From NCBI GenBank assembly GCA_031549285.1, contig JAVBPZ010000007.1, positions 1 through 64,000 of the forward strand: a stretch of 64,000 nucleotides of DNA, written 5' to 3'. Of this stretch, positions 9,026 to 18,600 are shown piece by piece; the first letter of the stretch is position 1, and the number at the start of each line of letters is the position of its first letter. Both the position numbers and the translations under genes were made by a program. The DNA is from JAAYCI01 sp031549285 (GTDB lineage: Bacteria > Bacillota > Clostridia > Oscillospirales > Ruminococcaceae). The notes under the pieces are model-generated. The model searched no databases. It saw only the letters and a list, made by a program, of their open reading frames with translations, and was not told the DNA's origin.

Positions 9026-9115
9026 AGGGGCTGTGGCCGAAAAACAAACGGTACTGCAGGGTGACGGGGCGCGTGTCCCCGGGAAAATGCAAAAAGTGAA
9101 AACGAGGAGAAAAAT

Positions 9116-10204
9116 ATGGCAGACAAGAAAAATGTGATTAAGGATTTAATTGAGGTAGGCAAGCGCAACCAGCGCCTGACCACCAAGGAAATAAACGACG
9201 CGCTGGAAGAGATCGGCTTTGACGTGGAACAGGTGGACAAGCTGTATGAAACGCTGGATGCGAACAATATAGAGATAGTGGACGAGCCGGACCCGGACGC
9301 GGAGAAGTTTACGCTGACAGAGGAGTCTGTGGACCAGTTCGAGAGCGAACTGTCCGCCGAGGGGGTTGCCATTGACGACCCGGTGAAGGTATACCTGAAG
9401 GAGATAGGCCGGGTGCCGCTGTTGTCCAGCGAGGAAGAGGTGGCGCTGGCGATACAGATAGGCGAAGGCGGGCCAGAAGGAGATATTGCGAAAAAGCGGC
9501 TGTCGGAGGCGAACCTGCGGCTGGTTGTGTCCATTGCAAAGCGGTATGTGGGCCGCGGTATGCAGTTTTTGGATTTGATTCAGGAAGGAAACCTGGGCCT
9601 GATAAAGGCAGTGGAGAAGTTCGACTATACCAAAGGATTTAAATTTTCCACCTATGCCACCTGGTGGATTCGCCAGGCGATTACCCGCGCGATTGCGGAC
9701 CAGGCGCGGACTATTCGTATTCCGGTGCATATGGTGGAGACGATTAATAAGGTAAAAAAGGTGTCCAGCCAGCTGCTGCACCGCAATGGGCACGAGGCCA
9801 CCGCGGACGAGATTGCCCAAGAGCTGGATATGCCGGTGGACAAGGTGCGGGAGATTATGCGGGTGGCGCAGGAGCCGGTGAGCCTGGAAACGCCGATTGG
9901 CGAAGAGGAAGACAGCCATTTGGGGGATTTTATTCCGGACGAAGACGCCCCGGTACCGGCGGAGGCCGCCAGCCATACCCTGCTGAAAGAGCAGTTGGCC
10001 ACAGTATTGCAGACGTTGACCCCGCGTGAGGAAAAGGTGCTGCGGCTGCGGTTTGGCCTGGAAGACGGCCGTCCGCGCACGCTGGAAGAGGTGGGCCGGG
10101 AGTTCCGTGTGACCCGGGAACGCATTCGCCAGATAGAGGCAAAGGCGCTGCGCAAGCTGCGGCACCCCAGCCGTTCGAAGAAACTGCGGGACTTTTTGGA
10201 TTGA
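9116..10204 (+). CDS. rpoD: Primary sigma factor RpoD (sigma-A)
   Basis: At 362 residues this is the length typical of Gram-positive sigma-A. Region 1.1 is at the N-terminus (residues 1-75). Region 2 contains RLVVSIAKRYVGRG and the -10 recognition helix segment FSTYATWWIRQAITRA (~residues 179-194). Region 4 ends with the helix-turn-helix TLEEVGREFRVTRERIRQIE (~320-340) that reads the -35 box. The many TTGACA/TATAAT promoters in this window are its expected targets. GAGGAG precedes ATG 9116 by 6 bases. Probably co-transcribed with dnaG. Confidence 0.98.
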   Translation: MADKKNVIKDLIEVGKRNQRLTTKEINDALEEIGFDVEQVDKLYETLDANNIEIVDEPDPDAEKFTLTEESVDQFESELSAEGVAIDDPVKVYLKEIGRVPLLSSEEEVALAIQIGEGGPEGDIAKKRLSEANLRLVVSIAKRYVGRGMQFLDLIQEGNLGLIKAVEKFDYTKGFKFSTYATWWIRQAITRAIADQARTIRIPVHMVETINKVKKVSSQLLHRNGHEATADEIAQELDMPVDKVREIMRVAQEPVSLETPIGEEEDSHLGDFIPDEDAPVPAEAASHTLLKEQLATVLQTLTPREEKVLRLRFGLEDGRPRTLEEVGREFRVTRERIRQIEAKALRKLRHPSRSKKLRDFLD

Positions 10205-10240
10205 GTGAGAGATGAAAGTAAAGTTGAGGGATAAAGACAC

Positions 10241-10669
10241 ATGGAATATAAGTGGGTAAACGGCAAAGAAGATGGGTTTGAGCATGTATATGCGCTGCGG
10301 CACGAGGTGTTTGTGGCGGAACAAGGATATACCGAGCAGGGCGAGTTTGACGAAAAGGATGCGACCAGCCGGCATATAGTGGGGTTTGAGGGCGAGGTGC
10401 CGGTGTGCACTGCGCGCATTATGCAGGATGAGCCGGGGATGGTGCATGTGGGCCGTGTGGTGGTGGTGAAACGCAGCCGCGGCAAAGGATATGGCCTGGA
10501 TCTGATGAAACGCATGGTGCGGGAAGCGGAAAAAATGGGCGCAAAGACGGTGCTGGTGGACGCGCAGGCGGACAAAACCTATTTTTATGAGTGCGCGGGG
10601 TTTGCGGTGACCGGTGGTACCTCGCTGGAGGAAGGCCGCGAGCACGTGGAAATGAAGATGGAGCTGTAA
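10241..10669 (+). CDS. Small GNAT family N-acetyltransferase
   Basis: The 142-residue protein has the compact GNAT fold: R-H-E-V-F-V-x-E-Q near the N-terminus, a V-G-R-V-V-V strand, the acetyl-CoA P-loop variant RSRGKGYG (~residues 85-92), and the closing Y-x-x-A-G-F element. It most resembles the single-domain ElaA-like subgroup, whose substrates are mostly unknown. It begins 37 bases after rpoD and ends at a strong terminator, so it is probably the last gene of the dnaG-rpoD unit. No functional link to those genes is implied. Confidence 0.88.
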   Translation: MEYKWVNGKEDGFEHVYALRHEVFVAEQGYTEQGEFDEKDATSRHIVGFEGEVPVCTARIMQDEPGMVHVGRVVVVKRSRGKGYGLDLMKRMVREAEKMGAKTVLVDAQADKTYFYECAGFAVTGGTSLEEGREHVEMKMEL

Positions 10670-10694
10670 GGCCCGGAGAGTAGTAGTTTATATG

Positions 10695-10732
10695 CTGCCT
10701 GCCATGTGCAACCCACGTGGCAGGCGGTTTTT
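10695..10732 (+). terminator. Intrinsic terminator after the dnaG-rpoD-GNAT unit
   Basis: A 14-bp stem (CTGCCTGCCATGTG against CACGTGGCAGGCGG, two G-T pairs) with a 5-nt loop is followed by five T residues. Confidence 0.92.
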
Positions 10733-10733
10733 G

Positions 10734-10762
10734 TTGACAAACGCGGATGCGCTTGGTAGAAT
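10734..10762 (+). promoter_or_regulatory. Promoter of the Rrf2 regulator gene
   Basis: A perfect TTGACA (10734-10739), a 17-bp spacer and TAGAAT (10757-10762). It starts one base after the preceding terminator. The AT-rich stretch just downstream (10763-10800) is where an autoregulatory operator could lie, but I cannot define one. Confidence 0.88.
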
Positions 10763-10869
10763 TTAAATAGAGTAAAACAGTATAGTTTAATGAGAATTTG
10801 ATATTTGCTTTGGTGCGTGGCGGATATGCCTGCGGCAAACCCGGTGCACGAAGGAAAGGGAAAAGCGAC

Positions 10870-11280
10870 ATGTACATTACACAGGAAGCGGACTATGCGG
10901 TGCGCATTGTAGGGTGTCTGGCGAAAAGCGGCGGCCGGCGCGACGCGCGCAGCATTAGCGAGGAAGTGGCGGTGACGCTGCGTTTTTCGCTGAAGATATT
11001 GGGAAAGCTGAGCGCAGCGGGCATTGTAAACAGCTTTAAAGGAAACCGCGGTGGGTATGAGCTGGCCCGGCCGCCAGAGAAAATTACCCTGCGGGATGTG
11101 CTGAGTGCAGTGGAGGGGCCATACGCCATGTCCCGCTGTTTGCACGATGGCGCATGCAGCTGCGGTGCGGCCTGTGACTGCGCTTTTCAGAAGGCTTTTG
11201 GCAGGATAAGTGAAGTGATTAACGCTGAGCTGGAACGGGTGAACTTCCGGCAGTTGCTGGAGGAAGAAGCGGGAGGATAG
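10870..11280 (+). CDS. Rrf2 family regulator with IscR-like cysteines
   Basis: The 136-residue protein is an Rrf2-type transcription factor: an N-terminal winged helix (MYITQEADYAVRIV..., wing FKGNRGGYELARP) followed by a cysteine cluster. C90, C96 and C102 have the same 6/6 spacing as the [2Fe-2S] ligands of IscR and NsrR; C98 and C104 are additional. Regulation by an Fe-S cluster, nitric oxide or redox state is therefore likely by family knowledge. No iron-sulfur assembly genes are adjacent, so its regulon lies elsewhere. AAGGAAAGGG lies before ATG 10870; the longer in-frame ATG at 10798 has no such site. Confidence 0.9.
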   Translation: MYITQEADYAVRIVGCLAKSGGRRDARSISEEVAVTLRFSLKILGKLSAAGIVNSFKGNRGGYELARPPEKITLRDVLSAVEGPYAMSRCLHDGACSCGAACDCAFQKAFGRISEVINAELERVNFRQLLEEEAGG

Positions 11281-11339
11281 GAGCGAAGAGAGCGGATGCG
11301 GGGTGTTTGCCGCCAATGAAAAATACTGTTTTTCGACAG

Positions 11340-11367
11340 CGAAGAGGGGCGGTGGAGCCCCTCTTCG
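11340..11367 (+). terminator. GC-rich hairpin downstream of the Rrf2 gene
   Basis: A perfect 11-bp stem (CGAAGAGGGGC) with a 6-nt loop lies 60 bases after the stop codon. No T-run follows, so terminator function is uncertain. Confidence 0.5.
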
Positions 11368-11502
11368 AGCTGCCTGGAGGGGTGGGCTTTTTCGAAAACC
11401 ATGTTCCGCCAAGGAACTTGTGTGATTGGCTGGAAGCGCTATTAGCACAAAACAATACACGGTGCCGTGCGTTCGAAACGCAAAAACGGGACATTTTGTG
11501 TG

Positions 11503-11531
11503 TTGACAACCCGAAATTATTGGGCTATAAT
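11503..11531 (+). promoter_or_regulatory. Consensus sigma-A promoter for rpoB-rpoC
   Basis: Exact TTGACA (11503-11508), a 17-bp spacer and exact TATAAT (11526-11531). Transcription from here gives a leader of about 200 bases before rpoB. The leader is AT-rich (11560-11625) and contains no recognisable gene or riboswitch. Confidence 0.95.
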
Positions 11532-11740
11532 GATTTACTGTATCATTATGGCCAAATTTGCCCCTTTCGGTATAAAATATAGAAATTTTAGGGTATATTT
11601 TTGTATATATTGTGCAAAAATGTGGGGAATTTGCCAGTTCGCATTGGTTTAAACACGCCGTGCGATCTGCTTCGTTTTGCCAGAACAAGTGAAAAGCGGT
11701 AACGAACAACGGAATTTTGATAGAGGAGTGGTCGCGGATT

Positions 11741-14700
11741 ATGGTGAATGTCAAGCCGGTAAAGCTGGGGACAACCGAGCGAATGAGCTTTTCCCGTATT
11801 GAAGAAGTGCTGGAGATGCCGAACCTGATAGAGGTTCAGAAAAACTCTTACCAATGGTTTCTGGAAGAAGGGCTGAAAGAGATTTTCCGGGACGTGGGTT
11901 CGGTGGAGGACTATACCGGAAATCTGGTGTTGGACTTTATCGGCTACCGGCTGGATTCGCAACCGAAATATAGTATTAAGGAATGTAAAGACCGCGACGT
12001 TACCTATGCCGCGCCGCTGCGCGTGACCACCCGCCTGCTGAACAAGGAAACGGGCGAGGTGAAGGAGCAGGAAATCTTTATGGGAGATTTCCCGCTGATG
12101 ACCGAGAGCGGTACCTTTATTATAAATGGCGCCGAGCGCGTGATTGTTTCCCAGCTGGTGCGCAGCCCGGGCGTGTATTTTGGCGAGAGCTATGACAAGA
12201 CCGGCAAGAAGCTGTTCACCGCCACCCTGAACCCCAACCGTGGCGCTTGGCTGGAGTATGAGACCGACTCCAGTGATGTGTTCAGTGTGCGTATAGACAA
12301 AACCCGCAAGCTGCCGGTGACGGTGTTTGTGCGGGCGCTGGGCCTGGGCGAGGACAGCCAGATTCGGGATTTCTTTGGCGATGACGACCGGGTGGAGGCG
12401 ACCTTTGCAAAAGATCCCACCAAAACAGTGGAAGAGGGTTTGCTGGAAACCTACCGCAAGCTGCGCCCGGGCGAGCCGCCCACCGTGGAAAGCGCCGAGA
12501 CACACATAAACAACCTGTTCTTTGACCCGCACCGGTATGACCTGTCCCGGTTTGGGCGGTATAAAATGAACAAAAAGCTGGCGCTGGCAAGGCGGATCAC
12601 CGGCTTTATTGCTGCGCGCGATGTGGTGGCGCCGCTGACAGGTGAGCTGCTGTGCGCCGCAGGCGAAAACATTAGCCGCGAGGCCGCCGAGGAGATAGAG
12701 AAAAACGGCGTGGTGGCCGTGTACCTGAATATTGAGGAAAAAGAAGTGAAGGTGATCTCCAACGGCGTGGTGGAGGCCGGCTTCTTTGTTGGGTTCGACG
12801 TGAAGGAAGAATGCGGTATCGGCGAGAAGGTTTCGTTTGCCGAATTGCAGGCGATTCTGGACGAAACCAGCGATGCGGAAGAGCGCAAGGAACTGCTGCG
12901 CAAAAACCGCGATAAGCTGGTGAGCCGTACCATTACGGTGGATGATATTTACGCGTCCATTAACTACCTGAACGGCTTGGCGTACGGCATTGGCACCACT
13001 GACGATATTGACCACCTGGGCAACCGGCGTATACGCAGCGTGGGCGAACTGCTGCAAAACCAGTTCCGCATCGGGTTTTCCCGCATGGAGCGCGTGATTC
13101 GCGAGCGCATGACGCTGCAGGCGCAGGACATGGATGTGGTGACACCACAGGCGCTGATCAACATCCGGCCGGTGACCAGCGCTATTAAAGAGTTCTTTGG
13201 CTCGTCCCCCTTGTCGCAGTTTATGGACCAGAACAACCCGCTGGCGGAACTGACCCACAAGCGCCGTTTGTCGGCCCTGGGGCCTGGCGGCCTGTCGCGT
13301 GACCGCGCCGGGTTCGAGGTGCGTGACGTACATTACAGCCATTATGGCCGCATGTGCCCCATTGAGACGCCGGAAGGCCCGAACATCGGCCTGATTTCCT
13401 ACCTTGCCACCTATGCGCGTATCAACGAGTATGGGTTTGTGGAGGCGCCGTTCCGCAAGGTGGACAAGAAAACCGGCCAGGTGACAGACACGGTGGAGTA
13501 CATGACCGCCGATGTGGAAGACGAGTACGTGGTGGCGCAGGCGAACGAACCGCTGGATGAAAAGCACCGGTTCGCCCGCGAGCGCGTTACCGCGCGTTAC
13601 CGCGATTTGATTATTGAGATAGAACGGGAAAAGGCCGATTATATGGACGTGTCGCCGAAGATGGTGGTGTCGGTGGCGACGGCGATGATTCCGTTCCTGG
13701 AAAACGATGACGCGAACCGTGCGCTGATGGGCTCTAACATGCAGCGCCAGGCGGTGCCGCTGCTGGTGACCGAGCAGCCGATTGTGGCGACCGGCATGGA
13801 GTACAAGGCCGCGACCGACAGCGGCGTGTGCGTGCTGGCAAAGCGCGACGCGGTGGTGGAGTCCGTTACGGCGGACAGGATTATCACCCGCACCAAGAAG
13901 GGCGAAATAGACGAGTATGACCTGATCAAGTTCATGCGCTCGAACCAGGGAACCTGTGTGAACCAGCGGCCGATTGTGGAAAAAGGCCAGCAGGTGACCG
14001 CCGGCATGGTGCTGGCGGACGGCCCGGCCACCAAGAACGGCGAAATTTCCCTCGGGAAAAACGCGCTGATTGGCTTCATGACCTGGGAAGGGTATAACTA
14101 CGAAGACGCGGTGCTGATCAACGAAAAAATAGTGCGGGACGATGTGTATACCTCTATTCATATAGAGGAGTATGAGCAGGAAGCCCGTGAGACAAAGCTG
14201 GGGCCGGAAGAGATTACCCGCGATATCCCGAACGTGGGCGAGGATGCGCTGAAGGACCTGGACGAGCGGGGCATCATCCGCATTGGCGCCGAGGTGACGG
14301 CGGGCGATATTCTGGTGGGCAAGGTGACCCCGAAGGGCGAAACCGAGCTGACCCCGGAAGAACGCTTGTTGCGCGCCATCTTTGGCGAAAAAGCGCGCGA
14401 GGTGCGCGACACCAGCCTGCGTGTACCGCACGGCGAGTACGGCATTATTGTGGACGTGAAGGTATTCACGCCCGAAAACAGCGACGAACTGCAGCCCGGT
14501 GTGCGGGAAGTGGTGCGTTGCTACATTGCGCAAAAACGCAAGATCAGCGTGGGCGACAAGATGGCGGGCCGCCACGGCAACAAGGGTGTTGTCAGCCGCA
14601 TTCTGCCGCAGGAGGACATGCCGTTCCTGGACGACGGTACCCCGCTGGATATCGTGTTGAACCCGCTGGGCGTGCCCAGCCGTATGAATATTGGCCAGGT

Positions 14701-15499
14701 GCTGGAAGTGCACCTGGGCTATGCCGCAAAGGCCCTGGGCTGGAAGGTGATGAGCCCGGTATTTGATGGCGCGCACGAAAGTGAGATTCGCGATTGCTTC
14801 CAGATGGCCGGCATGGAAGACGACGGCAAGAGTGTGGTGTACGATGGGCGTACCGGTGAAAAGTTTGACAACCGCGTTACCGTGGGTTACATGTACTACC
14901 TGAAACTGCACCATCTGGTGGATGACAAGATTCACGCCCGCAGCACCGGCCCGTACAGCCTGGTAACCCAGCAGCCGTTGGGTGGTAAGGCGCAGTTCGG
15001 CGGCCAGCGCTTTGGCGAGATGGAGGTGTGGGCGCTGGAGGCGTATGGCGCCGCATACACCCTGCAGGAGATTCTGACCGTGAAGAGCGACGACGTGGTG
15101 GGCCGCGTGAAGACCTATGAAGCCATTGTGAAAGGGCAGGCGGTGCCGCGCGCCGGCATTCCGGAAAGCTTCCGCGTGCTGATAAAAGAGCTGCAGAGCC
15201 TGGGCCTGGATATGGTGGTGCAGGACGAAGAGGGCAATGAAATTGACCTGAAGCAGAACTTTGACGAGGACGAAAACAGCTATGACCGGAACGAGATTCC
15301 GATGGGCAACGACGTGCTTTTGGAAGATGAACTGGCCGGGGAATATTCCATAGCGGACGCCGAGGAAGAAGCGCCGGCAGAGGTGCCGGAGGAAGAAGAC
15401 GGTACGTTCGATGATGACGAGGACGTGGAACCGCTGGATCCGGAGGATATCTTTAACGAGGAAGATATGCTGACAAACGACGGACTGGACGAAGAGTAA
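11741..15499 (+). CDS. rpoB: RNA polymerase beta subunit
   Basis: The 1252-residue beta subunit forms one jaw of the RNA polymerase active centre and carries the rifampicin pocket. Visible landmarks: the N-terminal SFSRIEEVLEMPNLIEVQK; the rif region FFGSSPLSQFMDQNNPLAELTHKRRLSALGPGG, shown here only by its key elements (S-Q-F-M-D, H-K-R-R-L); and the C-terminal GGKAQFGGQRFGEMEVWALE clamp-binding segment. The tail is strongly acidic (EEEDGTFDDDEDVEPLD). GAGGAG upstream favours ATG 11741 over the earlier in-frame 11717. rplJ/rplL are not immediately upstream, unlike in many Firmicutes; the gene has its own consensus promoter. rpoC follows in the same unit. Confidence 0.98.
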   Translation: MVNVKPVKLGTTERMSFSRIEEVLEMPNLIEVQKNSYQWFLEEGLKEIFRDVGSVEDYTGNLVLDFIGYRLDSQPKYSIKECKDRDVTYAAPLRVTTRLLNKETGEVKEQEIFMGDFPLMTESGTFIINGAERVIVSQLVRSPGVYFGESYDKTGKKLFTATLNPNRGAWLEYETDSSDVFSVRIDKTRKLPVTVFVRALGLGEDSQIRDFFGDDDRVEATFAKDPTKTVEEGLLETYRKLRPGEPPTVESAETHINNLFFDPHRYDLSRFGRYKMNKKLALARRITGFIAARDVVAPLTGELLCAAGENISREAAEEIEKNGVVAVYLNIEEKEVKVISNGVVEAGFFVGFDVKEECGIGEKVSFAELQAILDETSDAEERKELLRKNRDKLVSRTITVDDIYASINYLNGLAYGIGTTDDIDHLGNRRIRSVGELLQNQFRIGFSRMERVIRERMTLQAQDMDVVTPQALINIRPVTSAIKEFFGSSPLSQFMDQNNPLAELTHKRRLSALGPGGLSRDRAGFEVRDVHYSHYGRMCPIETPEGPNIGLISYLATYARINEYGFVEAPFRKVDKKTGQVTDTVEYMTADVEDEYVVAQANEPLDEKHRFARERVTARYRDLIIEIEREKADYMDVSPKMVVSVATAMIPFLENDDANRALMGSNMQRQAVPLLVTEQPIVATGMEYKAATDSGVCVLAKRDAVVESVTADRIITRTKKGEIDEYDLIKFMRSNQGTCVNQRPIVEKGQQVTAGMVLADGPATKNGEISLGKNALIGFMTWEGYNYEDAVLINEKIVRDDVYTSIHIEEYEQEARETKLGPEEITRDIPNVGEDALKDLDERGIIRIGAEVTAGDILVGKVTPKGETELTPEERLLRAIFGEKAREVRDTSLRVPHGEYGIIVDVKVFTPENSDELQPGVREVVRCYIAQKRKISVGDKMAGRHGNKGVVSRILPQEDMPFLDDGTPLDIVLNPLGVPSRMNIGQVLEVHLGYAAKALGWKVMSPVFDGAHESEIRDCFQMAGMEDDGKSVVYDGRTGEKFDNRVTVGYMYYLKLHHLVDDKIHARSTGPYSLVTQQPLGGKAQFGGQRFGEMEVWALEAYGAAYTLQEILTVKSDDVVGRVKTYEAIVKGQAVPRAGIPESFRVLIKELQSLGLDMVVQDEEGNEIDLKQNFDEDENSYDRNEIPMGNDVLLEDELAGEYSIADAEEEAPAEVPEEEDGTFDDDEDVEPLDPEDIFNEEDMLTNDGLDEE

Positions 15500-15602
15500 G
15501 CCCGTAAAAGGGGCGCTGTGGGCGCAGTTTGTATGTGCCTGTGGGTGAAGGCGCCCGGTGAAAACTGTTAACGAAGAGATTGAATATAGAGAGGTTTTCC
15601 GA

Positions 15603-18600
15603 ATGGAATTTTATGAATTCGACTCGATCCGTATTGGGCTGGCGGCGCCAGACCAGATTCGCGCGTGGAGCTATGGCGAAGTGAAAAAGCCGGAAACCAT
15701 TAACTACCGCACGCTGAAACCGGAGCGCGACGGCCTGTTTTGCGAGCGTATTTTTGGGCCGACCAAGGACTGGGAATGCCACTGTGGCAAGTACAAGCGC
15801 ATACGCTACAAGGGGAAAATTTGTGAGCGGTGCGGCGTGGAAGTGACCCGCGCCAAGGTGCGCCGCGAGCGCATGGGCCATATTGAACTGGCCGCCCCGG
15901 TGAGCCATATTTGGTATTTTAAAGGCATCCCCAGCCGCATTGGCCTGATTTTGGACATCAGCCCGCGCCTGCTGGAAAAGGTGCTGTATTTCGCTGCGTA
16001 TATCGTGACCGACCCGGGCTTTACCCCGCTGGAAGAAAAACAGCTGCTGAGCGAAAAAGAATACCGCGACATGCGCGACCGCTATGAGGATGAGTTCCAG
16101 GCGGGCATGGGCGCCGAGGCGATTCAGGAACTGCTGCGCAAGATTGATTTAGACGATATGGCGACGTCTTTGCGGCAGGAACTGGCGGATGCCGGCGGAC
16201 AAAAAAAGCTGCGTCTGCAGAAACGGCTGGAGGTTGCGGAGGCGTTTCGCGCGTCCGGTAACCAGCCGGAATGGATGATTATGAACGTGATTCCGGTGAT
16301 TCCACCGGATATTCGCCCGATGGTGCAGCTGGATGGCGGCCGGTTTGCCACTAGCGATTTGAACGATTTGTACCGGCGGGTGATTAACCGCAACAACCGC
16401 CTGAAAAGGCTGCTGGAGTTGGGCGCGCCGGATATTATTGTGCGCAACGAAAAGCGTATGCTGCAGGAAGCGGTGGACGCGCTGATAGACAACGGCCGCC
16501 GTGGCCGCCCGGTGACCGGGCCGAACAACCGGCCGCTGAAAAGCCTTTCGGATATGCTGAAGGGCAAGCAGGGGCGTTTCCGCCAGAACCTGCTGGGCAA
16601 GCGTGTGGACTATTCCGGCCGTTCGGTTATCGTGGTGGGGCCGGAATTAAAAATGTACCAATGCGGCCTGCCGAAGGAAATGGCGCTGGAATTGTTCAAG
16701 CCGTTCGTGATGAAGGATTTGGTGGAAAACGGCATTGCCAACAATATAAAGAGCGCGCGCAAGATGGTGGAGCGCACCCGTACCGAGGTTTGGGATTCAC
16801 TGGAGACGGTGATTAAAGGTCATGCGGTGCTGTTGAACCGTGCGCCGACGCTGCACCGCTTAGGCATTCAGGCGTTTGAGCCGGTGCTGGTGGAAGGCCG
16901 CGCGCTGAAACTGCATCCGCTGGTGTGTACCGCGTACAACGCAGACTTTGACGGTGACCAGATGGCGGTGCACGTGCCGTTGAGCGAGGAAGCGCAGCGC
17001 GAGGCGAAGATGCTGATGCTGGCCAGCCAGAACCTGCTGAAACCGTCTGACGGCAAACCGGTGACCGTGCCGACGCAGGACATGGTGCTGGGCAGCTATT
17101 ACCTGACCATGATCAGCGAAGGGGATACGGGCGAAGGCAAGGTGTTCGCCAGCGAGAATGAGGCGATTTTGGCCTACCACGAAAAGGCGATTACGCTGCA
17201 TGCGAAGATAAAAGTGCGGCGCACGCTGGACGTGAACGGCGCAATACAAAGCAAGATAGTGGAAACCACCGTGGGACGCATTTTGTTTAACGAGCCAATC
17301 CCGCAGGATTTGGGCTATGTGGACCGCAAGAACCCCGAAACTGCGTTCAACCTGGAAATTGATTTCCTGGTGAACAAGAAAAAACTGGGCGATATCATCG
17401 ACCGGTGCATCCGCCGGAACGGCACCGCCGTGACCGCGGAGATGCTGGATAAAGTGAAAGCGCAGGGCTTTAAGTATTCCACGCTGTCTGGCCTGACGGT
17501 GGCGGTTTCCGATGCGGTGATTCCGCCGAAGAAGTATGAACTGATTGACCAGGCGGATGAGTCGATTGTGAAAATCACAAAACAATACAACAAGGGCCTG
17601 ATTTCCAATGACGAACGCCTGAAGAGCATTTTGATGGTGTGGGAAGATACCACAAAACAGGTCTCGGACGCGCTGGAAGGCAACCTGGATACCCGGAACC
17701 CCATCTTTATGATGGCGGACAGTGGCGCGCGTGGTTCCATGCAGCAGATTCGCCAGCTGGCCGGCATGCGTGGGCTGATTGCGAACACTTCCGGTAAGAC
17801 GATTGAGATTCCGATTCGCTCGAACTACCGTGAAGGGCTGGATATTTTGGAATACTTCATCGCGTCCCGCGGCGCCCGCAAGGGCCTGGCGGACACGGCG
17901 CTGCGTACGGCGGAGTCCGGGTATTTGACCCGCCGCCTGGTGGACGTATCGCAGGATGTGATTGTGCGCGAAGAGGACTGTGGCGCGGACGAGGGCATTA
18001 CCGTAGCAGAGGTTTTGGGCGATGGCAACGCGGTGATTGAGCCGCTGAGCGAGCGTTTGGTGGGCCGGTATCCGGTGCACGACGTGGTGCACCCCGAAAC
18101 CGGCAAGGTGCTGGTGCCCAGCGACGTGATGATGGACGAAGACGACGCGAAGATGATTGTGGACGCGGGTATCAGCAAGGTGGAGATTCGCAGCGTTTTG
18201 GCCTGTAAGGCCGAGCAAGGCTGCTGCGCCAAGTGCTATGGCGCGAACCTGGCGAACGGCCAGCCGGTGGGTATCGGCGAAGCGGTGGGTATCATCGCGG
18301 CGCAGTCTATCGGCGAGCCGGGCACCCAGCTGACCATGCGTACCTTCCATACCGGCGGCGTTGCCAGCGCGGAGGATATAACACAGGGCTTGCCGCACGT
18401 AGAGGAACTGTTTGAAGCGCGCCGGCCGAAGGCGCTGGCTATTATGACCGAGATTGCCGGGACGGCGCACATCGACGACACCAAGAAAAACCGCCATGTG
18501 GTGGTGAACGGCGTGGACGAAAATGGCGCGCCGGCCGAACGCAGCTACCTGATTCCCTTTGGCCAGCGCATTCGTGTGCAGGAAGGGGACGAGCTGGAAC

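Noticed and set aside
11588..14935. Very long minus-strand open frame (1115 codons) opposite rpoB
   Set aside because: It is the antisense shadow of rpoB, a product of GC-rich codon bias. It has His/Arg-rich low-complexity content and no ribosome binding site.
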